Of a stretch of 64,000 nt of DNA, positions 17,042-24,130 are shown in pieces. The stretch spans positions 124,001-188,000 of the forward strand of contig NZ_JBIWFB010000006.1 in assembly GCF_044762855.1 (NCBI RefSeq), written 5' to 3'. The first letter of the stretch is position 1, and the number at the start of each line of letters is the position of its first letter. This DNA is from Psychrobacillus sp044762855 (GTDB lineage Bacteria; Bacillota; Bacilli; Bacillales_A; Planococcaceae). The notes below the pieces were generated by a model, which saw nothing but the letters and a program-made list of their open reading frames with translations, was not told where the DNA came from and searched no databases. A program made the translations under genes and the position numbers.

Positions 17042-17341
17042 TCATCCTCTTTTATGTCGCGAACGATTTCTAGATTGATCTTGTTCTTTCTTCAACTCTT
17101 CCATTTGACCTAACAATTGATCGAGCTTATTTTGTATATCGGAAATTTGTTGTTGTTGATCTTGTGCGGCACGCGTTGCTTCTTTATAATCACGATTTGC
17201 TTCGTACAACGCAATGCCTGTTCCGATTGTATCCACAACATATCCAATCGAAAGAATGACAGACGCTATAAACCCGACAGTCAAGCCTAAGTTAGGTGGT
17301 AATTCGTCATTTGGATCGTCAGGTATCATATTTGCTAACAT
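17042..17341 (-). CDS. Hypothetical membrane protein with coiled-coil tail
   Basis: 99 residues. One membrane segment (about 19-45, LGLTVGFIASVILSIGYVV) is followed by a Gln/Glu-rich coiled coil (about 50-90) and a basic end (RNRSRHKRG). No family recognised. ATG 17341 is drawn, but AAAGG abuts it; ATG 17329, 12 bases farther on, may be the real start. It ends against the FlaR-like gene, sharing a weak 7-bp AAAAGAG/CTCTTTT hairpin. Confidence 0.6.
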   Translation of the reverse strand: MLANMIPDDPNDELPPNLGLTVGFIASVILSIGYVVDTIGTGIALYEANRDYKEATRAAQDQQQQISDIQNKLDQLLGQMEELKKEQDQSRNRSRHKRG

Positions 17342-17388
17342 CCTTTACTTCTTCTTTTCATTAGCATATGATAAATATCCTTTATAGG

Positions 17389-18030
17389 TTATTTTTTCGG
17401 TTTAACAAGCTGATGTTCAAAAGCATAAATAACAGCTTGCGTTCGGTCGCTTACTTCCAGTTTCGATAAAATATTGCTGACATGTGTTTTGGCTGTTTTG
17501 AGGGCGATAAAGAGAGTGTCCGCAATATCTTGATTTGTTTTACCTTCCGCCATTAGCAGCAATACTTCGATTTCGCGGTCTGTTAAATCTTCATGTAATG
17601 CATGTTCAGAACCTTGGCGCATGCGTTTCATCATTTTGTTCGTTACTTCTGGTTCTAAAACGGCATCACCACTTAGTGTTTTTCGGATTGAATCCGCAAT
17701 ATGGGATGCTTTAGATGTCTTCAACAAATAGCTGATTGCGCCGGCTTCAAGAGCGGGATACACTTTGTCGTCATCGATAAAGCTTGTGACAATCATTACT
17801 TTTGCTTCTGGCCACTTTTGTACAATTTCACGTGTTGCTTCTGCACCATTCATGATGGGCATGACCATATCCATTAAAATAATATCCGGTTTATGCTGGA
17901 GTGCCATGTCGACCGCTTCTTGCCCATTTACAGCTTCTGCGACAACATCCATATCTGGTTGTGCTTGTAAATAAGCAGATACACCAATTCGAACCATTTC
18001 ATGATCATCCGCTAATAATATTCGAATCAT
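17389..18030 (-). CDS. liaR: LiaR response regulator (NarL/FixJ family)
   Basis: 213 residues. The receiver domain has DD8-9, phosphorylated D54 (IILMDMVMPIMNG) and a lysine in YLLKTSKAS. The C-terminal LuxR-type helix-turn-helix reads LTDREIEVLLLMAEGKTNQDIADTLFIALKTAKTHVSNI. It activates the liaIH genes in response to cell-wall damage in Bacillus. Its start overlaps liaS by 26 bp, with AAGGAGATCGGAA ahead. Last gene of the liaFSR part. Confidence 0.92.
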   Translation of the reverse strand: MIRILLADDHEMVRIGVSAYLQAQPDMDVVAEAVNGQEAVDMALQHKPDIILMDMVMPIMNGAEATREIVQKWPEAKVMIVTSFIDDDKVYPALEAGAISYLLKTSKASHIADSIRKTLSGDAVLEPEVTNKMMKRMRQGSEHALHEDLTDREIEVLLLMAEGKTNQDIADTLFIALKTAKTHVSNILSKLEVSDRTQAVIYAFEHQLVKPKK

Positions 18031-19093
18031 TTCCGATCTCCTTTTCTTGTTTTATTTCCATCCGTATTTCTTGCTTTTCAATCGGTAATTTAACTTCCAC
18101 AATCGTCCCTTGAGAAGGAACGGATACTACTTTACATATGGCACCAATTTCTACCGCTCGCTCTTTTACATTTTCCAAGCCGTACGAGCCTGTTTTTGCG
18201 TCTGATATTTCAAAACCAACACCATTATCTTGAACTCGGAAAATAGCAAGACCGTCCCGTTCGACAAACAATATATCGACCTCTGTCGCTTTGGCATGGC
18301 GTAATGTGTTCGACAAAGTTTCTTGCGCAATGCGGAATAAATGATCTTCCGCCCCTTTTGGAAGCACCACTTCTTCTAAGCGGTAACGTATAGTGAAAAA
18401 TACTTTTTGTTGGAGCTCGACTAATAGCTCTTCCATACCTTGTTTCAAAGATTTATCATGTAAAGCCGCTGGGCGAAGATGGAGAAGTAATGCTCGCATT
18501 TCAAGTTGGGCTTGCTGCACGATTTTTTCGGTTTGTGTTAACGTTTTGGAAGCTTTACCGTGCTGTGATTCCTCTATTTCTACCATTGTGGAAAGGAGCA
18601 TCGATGCTGCAAACAATTGCTGAGAAACGGAATCATGCAATTCTCTAGCTAGTCTTTGTCTTTCTTGGACGATTCGTTCTTGAATAAGCTTATCTTGTGC
18701 CTCTGCTTTTTCATTTGTAATTCGTTGTAATGTTTTTCGTTGCGTTAAAATGAGTTGTTCCAATTGGGCAGTTGTAACGTTCAAACGCTTGGAATACACA
18801 TACTTTTTCTTGCTCGGTACATAGTTTTCTGCCTCTAATAATGGTCGTAAGCCTGTTTCAATCTTCTTTTCTTGATCTCGTACCTTTTGGAGTGTGTTCA
18901 ATGAAAAACTAAAACTCATAAATGCTAAAACAATAACTATCCACACACCAAAAGGAACTTCCGCATACGTATTCTCCAGTAAAGACCACCACATTAAATC
19001 ATTTGGCCAACCCCAAACGGCATATAAAAGAAGGGTTGCAAGTACTAATAAAATAATAAAAATAGAAAATCCTTGCCCTAAAAATATCTTCAT
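18005..19093 (-). CDS. liaS: LiaS sensor histidine kinase
   Basis: 362 residues with two N-terminal membrane helices (about 8-28 and 44-65), a short outside loop, HAMP-like linker, then HisKA_3 (RQRLARELHDSVSQQLFAASML) and a HATPase domain (RIAQETLSNTLRHAKAT, DNGVGFE, GSYGLENVKERA). This is the intramembrane-sensing kinase/phosphatase partner of LiaR, held off by LiaF. The start overlaps liaF by 4 bp (ATGA). Confidence 0.92.
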   Translation of the reverse strand: MKIFLGQGFSIFIILLVLATLLLYAVWGWPNDLMWWSLLENTYAEVPFGVWIVIVLAFMSFSFSLNTLQKVRDQEKKIETGLRPLLEAENYVPSKKKYVYSKRLNVTTAQLEQLILTQRKTLQRITNEKAEAQDKLIQERIVQERQRLARELHDSVSQQLFAASMLLSTMVEIEESQHGKASKTLTQTEKIVQQAQLEMRALLLHLRPAALHDKSLKQGMEELLVELQQKVFFTIRYRLEEVVLPKGAEDHLFRIAQETLSNTLRHAKATEVDILFVERDGLAIFRVQDNGVGFEISDAKTGSYGLENVKERAVEIGAICKVVSVPSQGTIVEVKLPIEKQEIRMEIKQEKEIGNDSNIISG

Positions 19094-19791
19094 TTGCGAA
19101 TCACCTCGATATCCCCGATCCAGGTAGATACAGTGATTACTAACTCTGAAGCGTATGTCACATCATCCAAATAACCATCCTTTAATACAATTGATTGGTT
19201 CCATAATCGCTGAGCACCGCGTCCGAAAATATTTGCTTCTCCAATAATCGTTGCATAATGGAGTCGTACAGGGATTTCATATGGAACATAAATGACTACT
19301 TTTCCGAGCGTTTGGCGAATAGATATAAAAGAAGTGCCTTTCGGTAAAACGGTTTCCGTCACATCAATTACATGCTCTCCGTAGAAACCTTGTACGTGGA
19401 CATCTTGCCACTCATATGCTTGAAAAGGAGTCGTTTGGGAGGAAAATAACTTATTTTGAATAATACTATTTGGCGTCTCATCGTATACGTTACCGAATGG
19501 ACGGACTACATTACGTATCGGTTCATTTTTCCAAAGCTTATAAAGGATATACAGCATAACAGCCATCAATAAAAGTCGTAAACTCCACATAGAAAAAACA
19601 GCCATCAGCAAAAAGACAACACCAGTCCAAAATAAAAAGCGACGTTGTTTGCGAAGGCTAAAGTAGATCATCCCAATACCGAGAAGGGCCAATACAATAC
19701 TACCGTTTCCAAAAACTGTAGCTTCAATGAACATAAGAAAAACAAAACAGATGAGAATAAAGGCAAGCTTGTTTGTTTGGTTTTCCTTCAT
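19090..19791 (-). CDS. liaF: LiaF inhibitor of the LiaRS system
   Basis: 233 residues. Four short hydrophobic helices occupy the first 85 residues, followed by the C-terminal LiaF-like beta-helix domain (FYGEHVIDVTETVLPKGTS, RQTLGKVVIYVPYEIPVRLHYATIIGEANIF). LiaF/VraT keeps LiaS in phosphatase mode when the envelope is intact. It is preceded by AAAGGAGGG and directly coupled to liaS. Confidence 0.9.
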   Translation of the reverse strand: MKENQTNKLAFILICFVFLMFIEATVFGNGSIVLALLGIGMIYFSLRKQRRFLFWTGVVFLLMAVFSMWSLRLLLMAVMLYILYKLWKNEPIRNVVRPFGNVYDETPNSIIQNKLFSSQTTPFQAYEWQDVHVQGFYGEHVIDVTETVLPKGTSFISIRQTLGKVVIYVPYEIPVRLHYATIIGEANIFGRGAQRLWNQSIVLKDGYLDDVTYASELVITVSTWIGDIEVIRK

Positions 19792-19871
19792 ACCGTTTCC
19801 CTCCTTTTATACGAACAGTAAGATATAGACTTAACACGTTTTAAATACATAGCTTATTGTTCGTAAAGATG

Positions 19872-19903
19872 TGAATAGAGGAGAAATTGCTTCCCCTCTA
19901 TTC
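19872..19903 (-). terminator. Hairpin between liaH and liaF
   Basis: TGAATAGAGG and CCTCTATTCA form a 10-bp stem. The T run on the minus strand is poor, so it may only attenuate read-through from the strongly induced liaIH into liaFSR. Confidence 0.5.
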
Positions 19904-19915
19904 ATTATCTATAGT

Positions 19916-20554
19916 TTACACAATTTCCTGCTTTGTTTGTGCGTTTTTTTCTAACATTACTAAACGTTGCTCCATAGAAGTCACTTCATGTTCTTTTTCA
20001 ATCTTTTGTCCTAGGCGTTCAATATAATGTTCCATCTCTTGAAATGTACCGAAGTTTTTCTCTTTTTGTTCCGGTTGTAGTACACGATCCATTTGGTGAT
20101 GTGCACGTGTAACATTTTCTTTGCCCATTAATTGTAATTGGCGAACTTTCATATCTTTTATTTTGTGCTTCATCTCTTCGTACTTGCGTTCCAAACCGAA
20201 AAGTTCTTCCGTTGTTTGTAAAATACTATTTTTTAGTACAGCGGTTCTTTCGCTATAAGCATCTACTTCTGCTTGTGCAAATGCAACTAAATCTTCTTCC
20301 CCGCTAGCAGTAGCAAGTTCTACTTGACGCGTGCGTTTTTCTACCATTTCCGTAGTTTCTTCCAGTTCTTTTTCCAGTTGTTGTTTTAATTGGCCTTGGC
20401 GTTCTAACCATTTACCAGTTTGCTCTGTTTGTTTTTCTGCCTCACGAATGTATTGGTTTAACATTGCGATCGGGTTTTTTTCTTCCTTTTTGTCGAATAG
20501 CTTGTGTAAATCTGCCTCTACTGAATACTTGAATCGATTCCATAATGATGTCAT
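19916..20554 (-). CDS. liaH: LiaH, PspA/IM30-family phage-shock protein
   Basis: 212 residues, nearly all charged heptad coiled coil, with the family start SLWNRFKYSVEADLHKLFD and NPIAMLNQYIREAEKQ. PspA/LiaH proteins form ESCRT-III-like rings that protect a damaged membrane. It follows liaI by 12 bp and is preceded by a strong AAGGAGG. Together they form the induced output of the Lia response. Confidence 0.9.
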   Translation of the reverse strand: MTSLWNRFKYSVEADLHKLFDKKEEKNPIAMLNQYIREAEKQTEQTGKWLERQGQLKQQLEKELEETTEMVEKRTRQVELATASGEEDLVAFAQAEVDAYSERTAVLKNSILQTTEELFGLERKYEEMKHKIKDMKVRQLQLMGKENVTRAHHQMDRVLQPEQKEKNFGTFQEMEHYIERLGQKIEKEHEVTSMEQRLVMLEKNAQTKQEIV

Positions 20555-20566
20555 GTTTTTTCCTCC

Positions 20567-20920
20567 TTATTTTGAAAGTTCGTTCCATTGTTTTTCGAAA
20601 TTGACAAATGGATCATCTGATTTTACTGATGGTTTGGAAAAGCTTACAGATTCGTTATTCCATTTTTTAACTACATACCAGACACCTACGATTGCCAAAA
20701 TTCCGAAGAAACCAGGTACGTTCACTACTGCTGAGATTAATCCTAGAATACCAACGCTTGCCCAAAAGATTTTCAAAAAGGTAGATTCACTTTTTAAGTA
20801 GAAGTGCATCCCCGCAAATACGATTAACGCCGACACTCCTAATCCTAATAGGGAACCTAAGTTAGCAAGAGCTACGATTCCTGCAGTAATACCAAGTACT
20901 AATAAACCAAATTTTTTCAT
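20567..20920 (-). CDS. liaI: LiaI-like membrane anchor of LiaH
   Basis: 117 residues with four short hydrophobic segments (about 5-25, 27-45, 48-65, 68-85) and a soluble charged tail SVKSDDPFVNFEKQWNEL. In Bacillus LiaI is the membrane anchor that recruits LiaH; this protein is similar in size and position, though sequence similarity is only inferred. First gene of the liaIH unit. GTCTA (21006-21010) and TAAGAC (21026-21031), an imperfect inverted repeat upstream, could be the LiaR site. Confidence 0.75.
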   Translation of the reverse strand: MKKFGLLVLGITAGIVALANLGSLLGLGVSALIVFAGMHFYLKSESTFLKIFWASVGILGLISAVVNVPGFFGILAIVGVWYVVKKWNNESVSFSKPSVKSDDPFVNFEKQWNELSK

Positions 20921-21037
20921 GTGAGTGTTCCTCCTCTCGTTTGTAGTTATAGCTTACCAATTTCACGAACTTCTCCAAACGGGCTTTGAATTGATTTTCG
21001 TATCGGTCTAGAGGCTTAGTGATCGTAAGACGGAATC

Positions 21038-21046
21038 TGCTATACT
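21038..21046 (+). promoter_or_regulatory. Extended -10 promoter of the yku/DedA/uppP operon
   Basis: TGCTATACT is an extended -10 element; no good -35 hexamer is seen at 17 bp. It lies 32 bp before the first start codon, in the region shared with the divergent liaI. Confidence 0.45.
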
Positions 21047-21077
21047 AATGAAAAATACATAAAATGGAGAGCAGAAA

Positions 21078-22166
21078 ATGAAGAAAATAGGCGCTATTGT
21101 ACTAGCTATTGTTGTGTATACGGCTATTGTGTTTTATTTTGGTTGGTGTGTTTTCACATGGTTGGATGTATTTCTACCAGTGAATAAGGTATTTTTCTCG
21201 ATTGTATGGACACTTGTTGGATATGCCTTATTTATCGCAAGAATCGACCATCGATTACGGTTATTTCATATAGTAGGCTCTTACTGGATGATTATTATGC
21301 AATATGGGATAATTCTTTTTCCAATAGCAACTATTTGTACGTGGATTTTCCCGTCACAACTAGCAGTTATTGGTGCAATCGTTTGTTTATTGTTTATCAT
21401 CAGTATTACGGTCGGTTCTTACAATGCCTATACGCCAGTTATTCGGGAGTTAACGATTAGATTGCCAAAAAAGGATGCTAAACTAGATGAGTTAAAAGTA
21501 GTAGTTGCTTCTGATTTCCATCTTGGTTTATTATCCAATAAGGCGCATTTACAACGTTTTGTGAAAAAATCGAATGAACAACAACCAGATGTCGTATTAT
21601 TAGTAGGGGACTTGGTGGATGACGATCCGATTTGGTTTGTAAAAAAAGGGATGTCCCAAGTGATGAAACAACTTACTTCTACGTATGGTAATTACGGAGT
21701 ACTTGGAAATCACGAATACTATGGAAAGAAAATTCCCTTACTAGTAGAGGAGATGGAAGCGTCTAATGTGCAAATGCTATTAGATGAAACTATTTTAGTG
21801 GCGGATTCGTTCTATTTAACTGGTAGGGAAGACTTGACGAATAAAGGAAGAAAGCAGCTTTCAGAGCTAGTTCCACTTAAACGAGATCTTCCTTGGTTTG
21901 TGATGGATCATACGCCTTCGAATTTATTCATACCAGAAAAAGAAGGGGTGGATTTTCATGTGTCTGGACATACACATCGTGGACAAATGTGGCCAAACCA
22001 TCTTTTTACACGGAAATTATTTGAACTCGATTATGGATATATGCAAAAAGGGAGTTTGCATGCACTTGTATCATCCGGTTTTGGTTTTTGGGGACCACCA
22101 ATTCGATTAGGAAGTCAATCAGAATTTTGGATAGTAAACATTAAGTTAGAGGACGTGGGAGTATAA
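21078..22166 (+). CDS. Membrane metallophosphoesterase (YkuE/YaeI-like)
   Basis: 362 residues. Four N-terminal membrane helices occupy about residues 1-120, followed by a calcineurin-type phosphoesterase domain: ASDFHLG (D, H), VGDLVDDDP (D), GVLGNHEYYG (N, H) and SGHTHRGQMWP (H, H). These residues bind two metal ions. The domain faces the membrane, and relatives act on lipid-linked or envelope phosphates. The stop TAA shares its last base with the ATG of the DedA gene, so they are coupled. Confidence 0.85.
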   Translation: MKKIGAIVLAIVVYTAIVFYFGWCVFTWLDVFLPVNKVFFSIVWTLVGYALFIARIDHRLRLFHIVGSYWMIIMQYGIILFPIATICTWIFPSQLAVIGAIVCLLFIISITVGSYNAYTPVIRELTIRLPKKDAKLDELKVVVASDFHLGLLSNKAHLQRFVKKSNEQQPDVVLLVGDLVDDDPIWFVKKGMSQVMKQLTSTYGNYGVLGNHEYYGKKIPLLVEEMEASNVQMLLDETILVADSFYLTGREDLTNKGRKQLSELVPLKRDLPWFVMDHTPSNLFIPEKEGVDFHVSGHTHRGQMWPNHLFTRKLFELDYGYMQKGSLHALVSSGFGFWGPPIRLGSQSEFWIVNIKLEDVGV

Positions 22167-22768
22167 TGGAAGCGTGGATTGCAGACTGGATGAACCAGTT
22201 TGGATACCTGGGTGTATTTTTACTAATATTAGTAGAAAATATTTTCCCACCAATTCCTTCAGAAGTAATTTTAACGCTTGGAGGATTTATGACGACAACA
22301 ACATTGATGACCAAGTTTGGCATAATTGTTGCGTCGACTGCTGGTTCGGTTATTGGAGCAGCTATTTTATATTGGATCGGTACACTGTTAGATGTAGAGC
22401 GCTTAGAGAAAATAGTGCAGAAGTATGGGAAGATTTTACGACTAACGATTAAAGATATTCATAAGGCAGATGCTTGGTTCGACAAATACGGAGTGTGGGC
22501 GGTATTTTTCGGAAGATTAGTTCCGCTTGTTAGAAGTTTGATATCAATTCCCGCTGGTATGTCGAATATGAAGTTTAGCCTGTTTCTATTGTTCACGACG
22601 CTAGGAACACTTATATGGAATACGGTTTTAGTTTCAGTTGGAGCAGCTGTCGGGGAGAATTGGGATGAAATTGTTGGGTATATGGATATTTACTCTAATA
22701 TTGTGTATGCAATTTTAGCAGTTGTAGGTATCGCATTTATTGTTTGGTATTTTAAAAAACGTGACTAA
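22166..22768 (+). CDS. DedA-family membrane protein (possible undecaprenyl phosphate flippase)
   Basis: 200 residues. The family signatures are ENIFPPIPSEVIL (re-entrant loop), and FFGRLVPLVRSLISIPAGMSNM with the conserved arginines. Some DedA proteins (UptA type) carry undecaprenyl phosphate back across the membrane. It overlaps the phosphoesterase gene by one base and is followed at 9 bp by uppP, which fits a role in undecaprenyl carrier recycling. The subfamily is not certain from sequence alone. Confidence 0.88.
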   Translation: MEAWIADWMNQFGYLGVFLLILVENIFPPIPSEVILTLGGFMTTTTLMTKFGIIVASTAGSVIGAAILYWIGTLLDVERLEKIVQKYGKILRLTIKDIHKADAWFDKYGVWAVFFGRLVPLVRSLISIPAGMSNMKFSLFLLFTTLGTLIWNTVLVSVGAAVGENWDEIVGYMDIYSNIVYAILAVVGIAFIVWYFKKRD

Positions 22769-22777
22769 GGAGATCTT

Positions 22778-23605
22778 ATGGAATTTCTAGAATTATTAAG
22801 AGCATTAATATTAGGGTTTGTTGAAGGTATGACAGAGTTTGCACCTGTTTCATCTACAGGTCATATGATTATTGTGGATGACATGTGGCTAAAAACAGAA
22901 GAGTTTTTAGGTATGTATTCAGCAAATACATTTAAGATCGTTGTACAATTGGGATCGATTTTAGCGGTAGTCGTAGTTATGTGGAAACGATTATTTAGTT
23001 TAGTAGGATTGTATAAAATAGATAGCGAGCAATCGAGTAAACAGTTCAATTTATTACATGTAATTGTTGGAATGCTCCCTGCTGTTATTTTAGGATTCGC
23101 ACTTAAAGATTTTATTGATGATAATTTGTTTGGTGTAAAGACAGTTATTTTTAGCCTTATAGCTGGGTCTATTTTAATGATTGTTGCGGATAAGTTTGGA
23201 CCGAAAAAACCGAAAATCGTTAGTTTGGACCAAATTACATATGCCCAAGCATTTAAAGTGGGATTGGTTCAATGTCTATCATTATGGCCAGGATTCTCTC
23301 GTTCAGGTGCAACGATTTCTGGTGGTGTATTGTTCGGAATGAGCCATAAAACCGCAGCAGATTTTACTTTCATCATGGCTGTGCCAATTATGGCCGGGGC
23401 AAGTTTAGTGTCTGTTATGAAGAATTGGGAACATATTAATATGAATGATATGGGCTTTTATGCAGTAGGTTTTATTAGTGCATTTGTATTTGCTTTAATT
23501 TCGATCAAATTTTTCTTAAAATTAATTTCGCGAATTAAATTAATGCCATTTGCTATATACCGTTTGGTGTTAGCGGCAGTGTTAGCAATTATCGTTTTTA
23601 TGTAA
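22778..23605 (+). CDS. uppP: Undecaprenyl-diphosphatase
   Basis: 275 residues and about eight helices. The two catalytic motifs are present: VEGMTEFAPVSSTGHMII (E, S/T, H) and LWPGFSRSGATISGG (R). It removes a phosphate from undecaprenyl diphosphate at the outer membrane face so the carrier can be reused in peptidoglycan synthesis; extra copies give bacitracin tolerance. Third gene of the operon next to the Lia envelope-stress genes, with AAGGAG 7 bases before the ATG. Confidence 0.95.
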   Translation: MEFLELLRALILGFVEGMTEFAPVSSTGHMIIVDDMWLKTEEFLGMYSANTFKIVVQLGSILAVVVVMWKRLFSLVGLYKIDSEQSSKQFNLLHVIVGMLPAVILGFALKDFIDDNLFGVKTVIFSLIAGSILMIVADKFGPKKPKIVSLDQITYAQAFKVGLVQCLSLWPGFSRSGATISGGVLFGMSHKTAADFTFIMAVPIMAGASLVSVMKNWEHINMNDMGFYAVGFISAFVFALISIKFFLKLISRIKLMPFAIYRLVLAAVLAIIVFM

Positions 23606-23607
23606 TG

Positions 23608-23645
23608 AAAAGAGGTGGACATTTTACGGATGTCCATCTTTTTAT
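23608..23645 (+). terminator. Terminator after uppP
   Basis: AAAGAGGTGGACA and TGTCCATCTTTTT form a stem with a 9-nt loop and a T run. Confidence 0.8.
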
Positions 23646-23710
23646 TTGGTCAAATAACTGTTAAAATGATTCTTTGGATGCAATTGATTCTTTCCACTGT
23701 ACAAGTCTAA

Positions 23711-23758
23711 ACACAATATGTTAGGCTATATTAGAAAATAAAACACAACATATAGTAT
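23711..23758 (+). promoter_or_regulatory. Pair of NrdR-like boxes upstream of nrdEIF
   Basis: Box 1 is 23711-23726 (ACACAATATGTTAGGC) and box 2 is 23743-23758 (ACACAACATATAGTAT). Compared with the consensus ACACWATATWTWGTGT, box 2 differs at about two places and box 1 at about four, mostly in its right half. Their starts are 32 bp apart, the three-turn spacing typical of NrdR box pairs. A possible -10, TATATT (23727-23732), lies between them. NrdR would repress when dATP is high. Confidence 0.6.
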
Positions 23759-23769
23759 TTTGACGATAA

Positions 23770-24067
23770 TTAGGTACCTTTATGGTTTAAAAGGGAATTC
23801 GGTGCAATACCGAAGCTGTCCCCGCAACTGTAAGTGTCGACAACTGTTGAATTAACCACTGCGAGCGATCGTGGGAAGGACAGCAGAAGGATGAAACACG
23901 AGCCAGTAGACCTGCCTTTTTTATCGTATGAAGCAACACTTTCTTCGGGGGTTGAGAGGTGGAGGCGAAGGACCTTTTTAATCATTTTAAAGAATTGGTT
24001 CTATTGTTTCCTACTTTTAAATTTTGAGCGATGACTCAGCCGAAGAGGCTTGAGACATCGCTTTTTT
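23770..24067 (+). promoter_or_regulatory. Cobalamin riboswitch with intrinsic terminator, controlling nrdEIF
   Basis: Conserved core parts are AAAAGGGAA (23789), GAAGCTGTCCCCGCAACTGTAA and the B12 box AGCCAGTAGACCTGCC at 23901-23916. The leader ends in a terminator: AGCGATGACTCA (24027-24038) pairs with TGAGACATCGCT (24051-24062), followed by six T. The first gene start is 64 bp later, so control is by premature termination when cobalamin is bound. Confidence 0.93.
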
Positions 24068-24130
24068 GTGTCTCCAAAATTTGACGACTACATATCTACT
24101 CATTGACCAAATAACTAAGGAGGAATTTAT

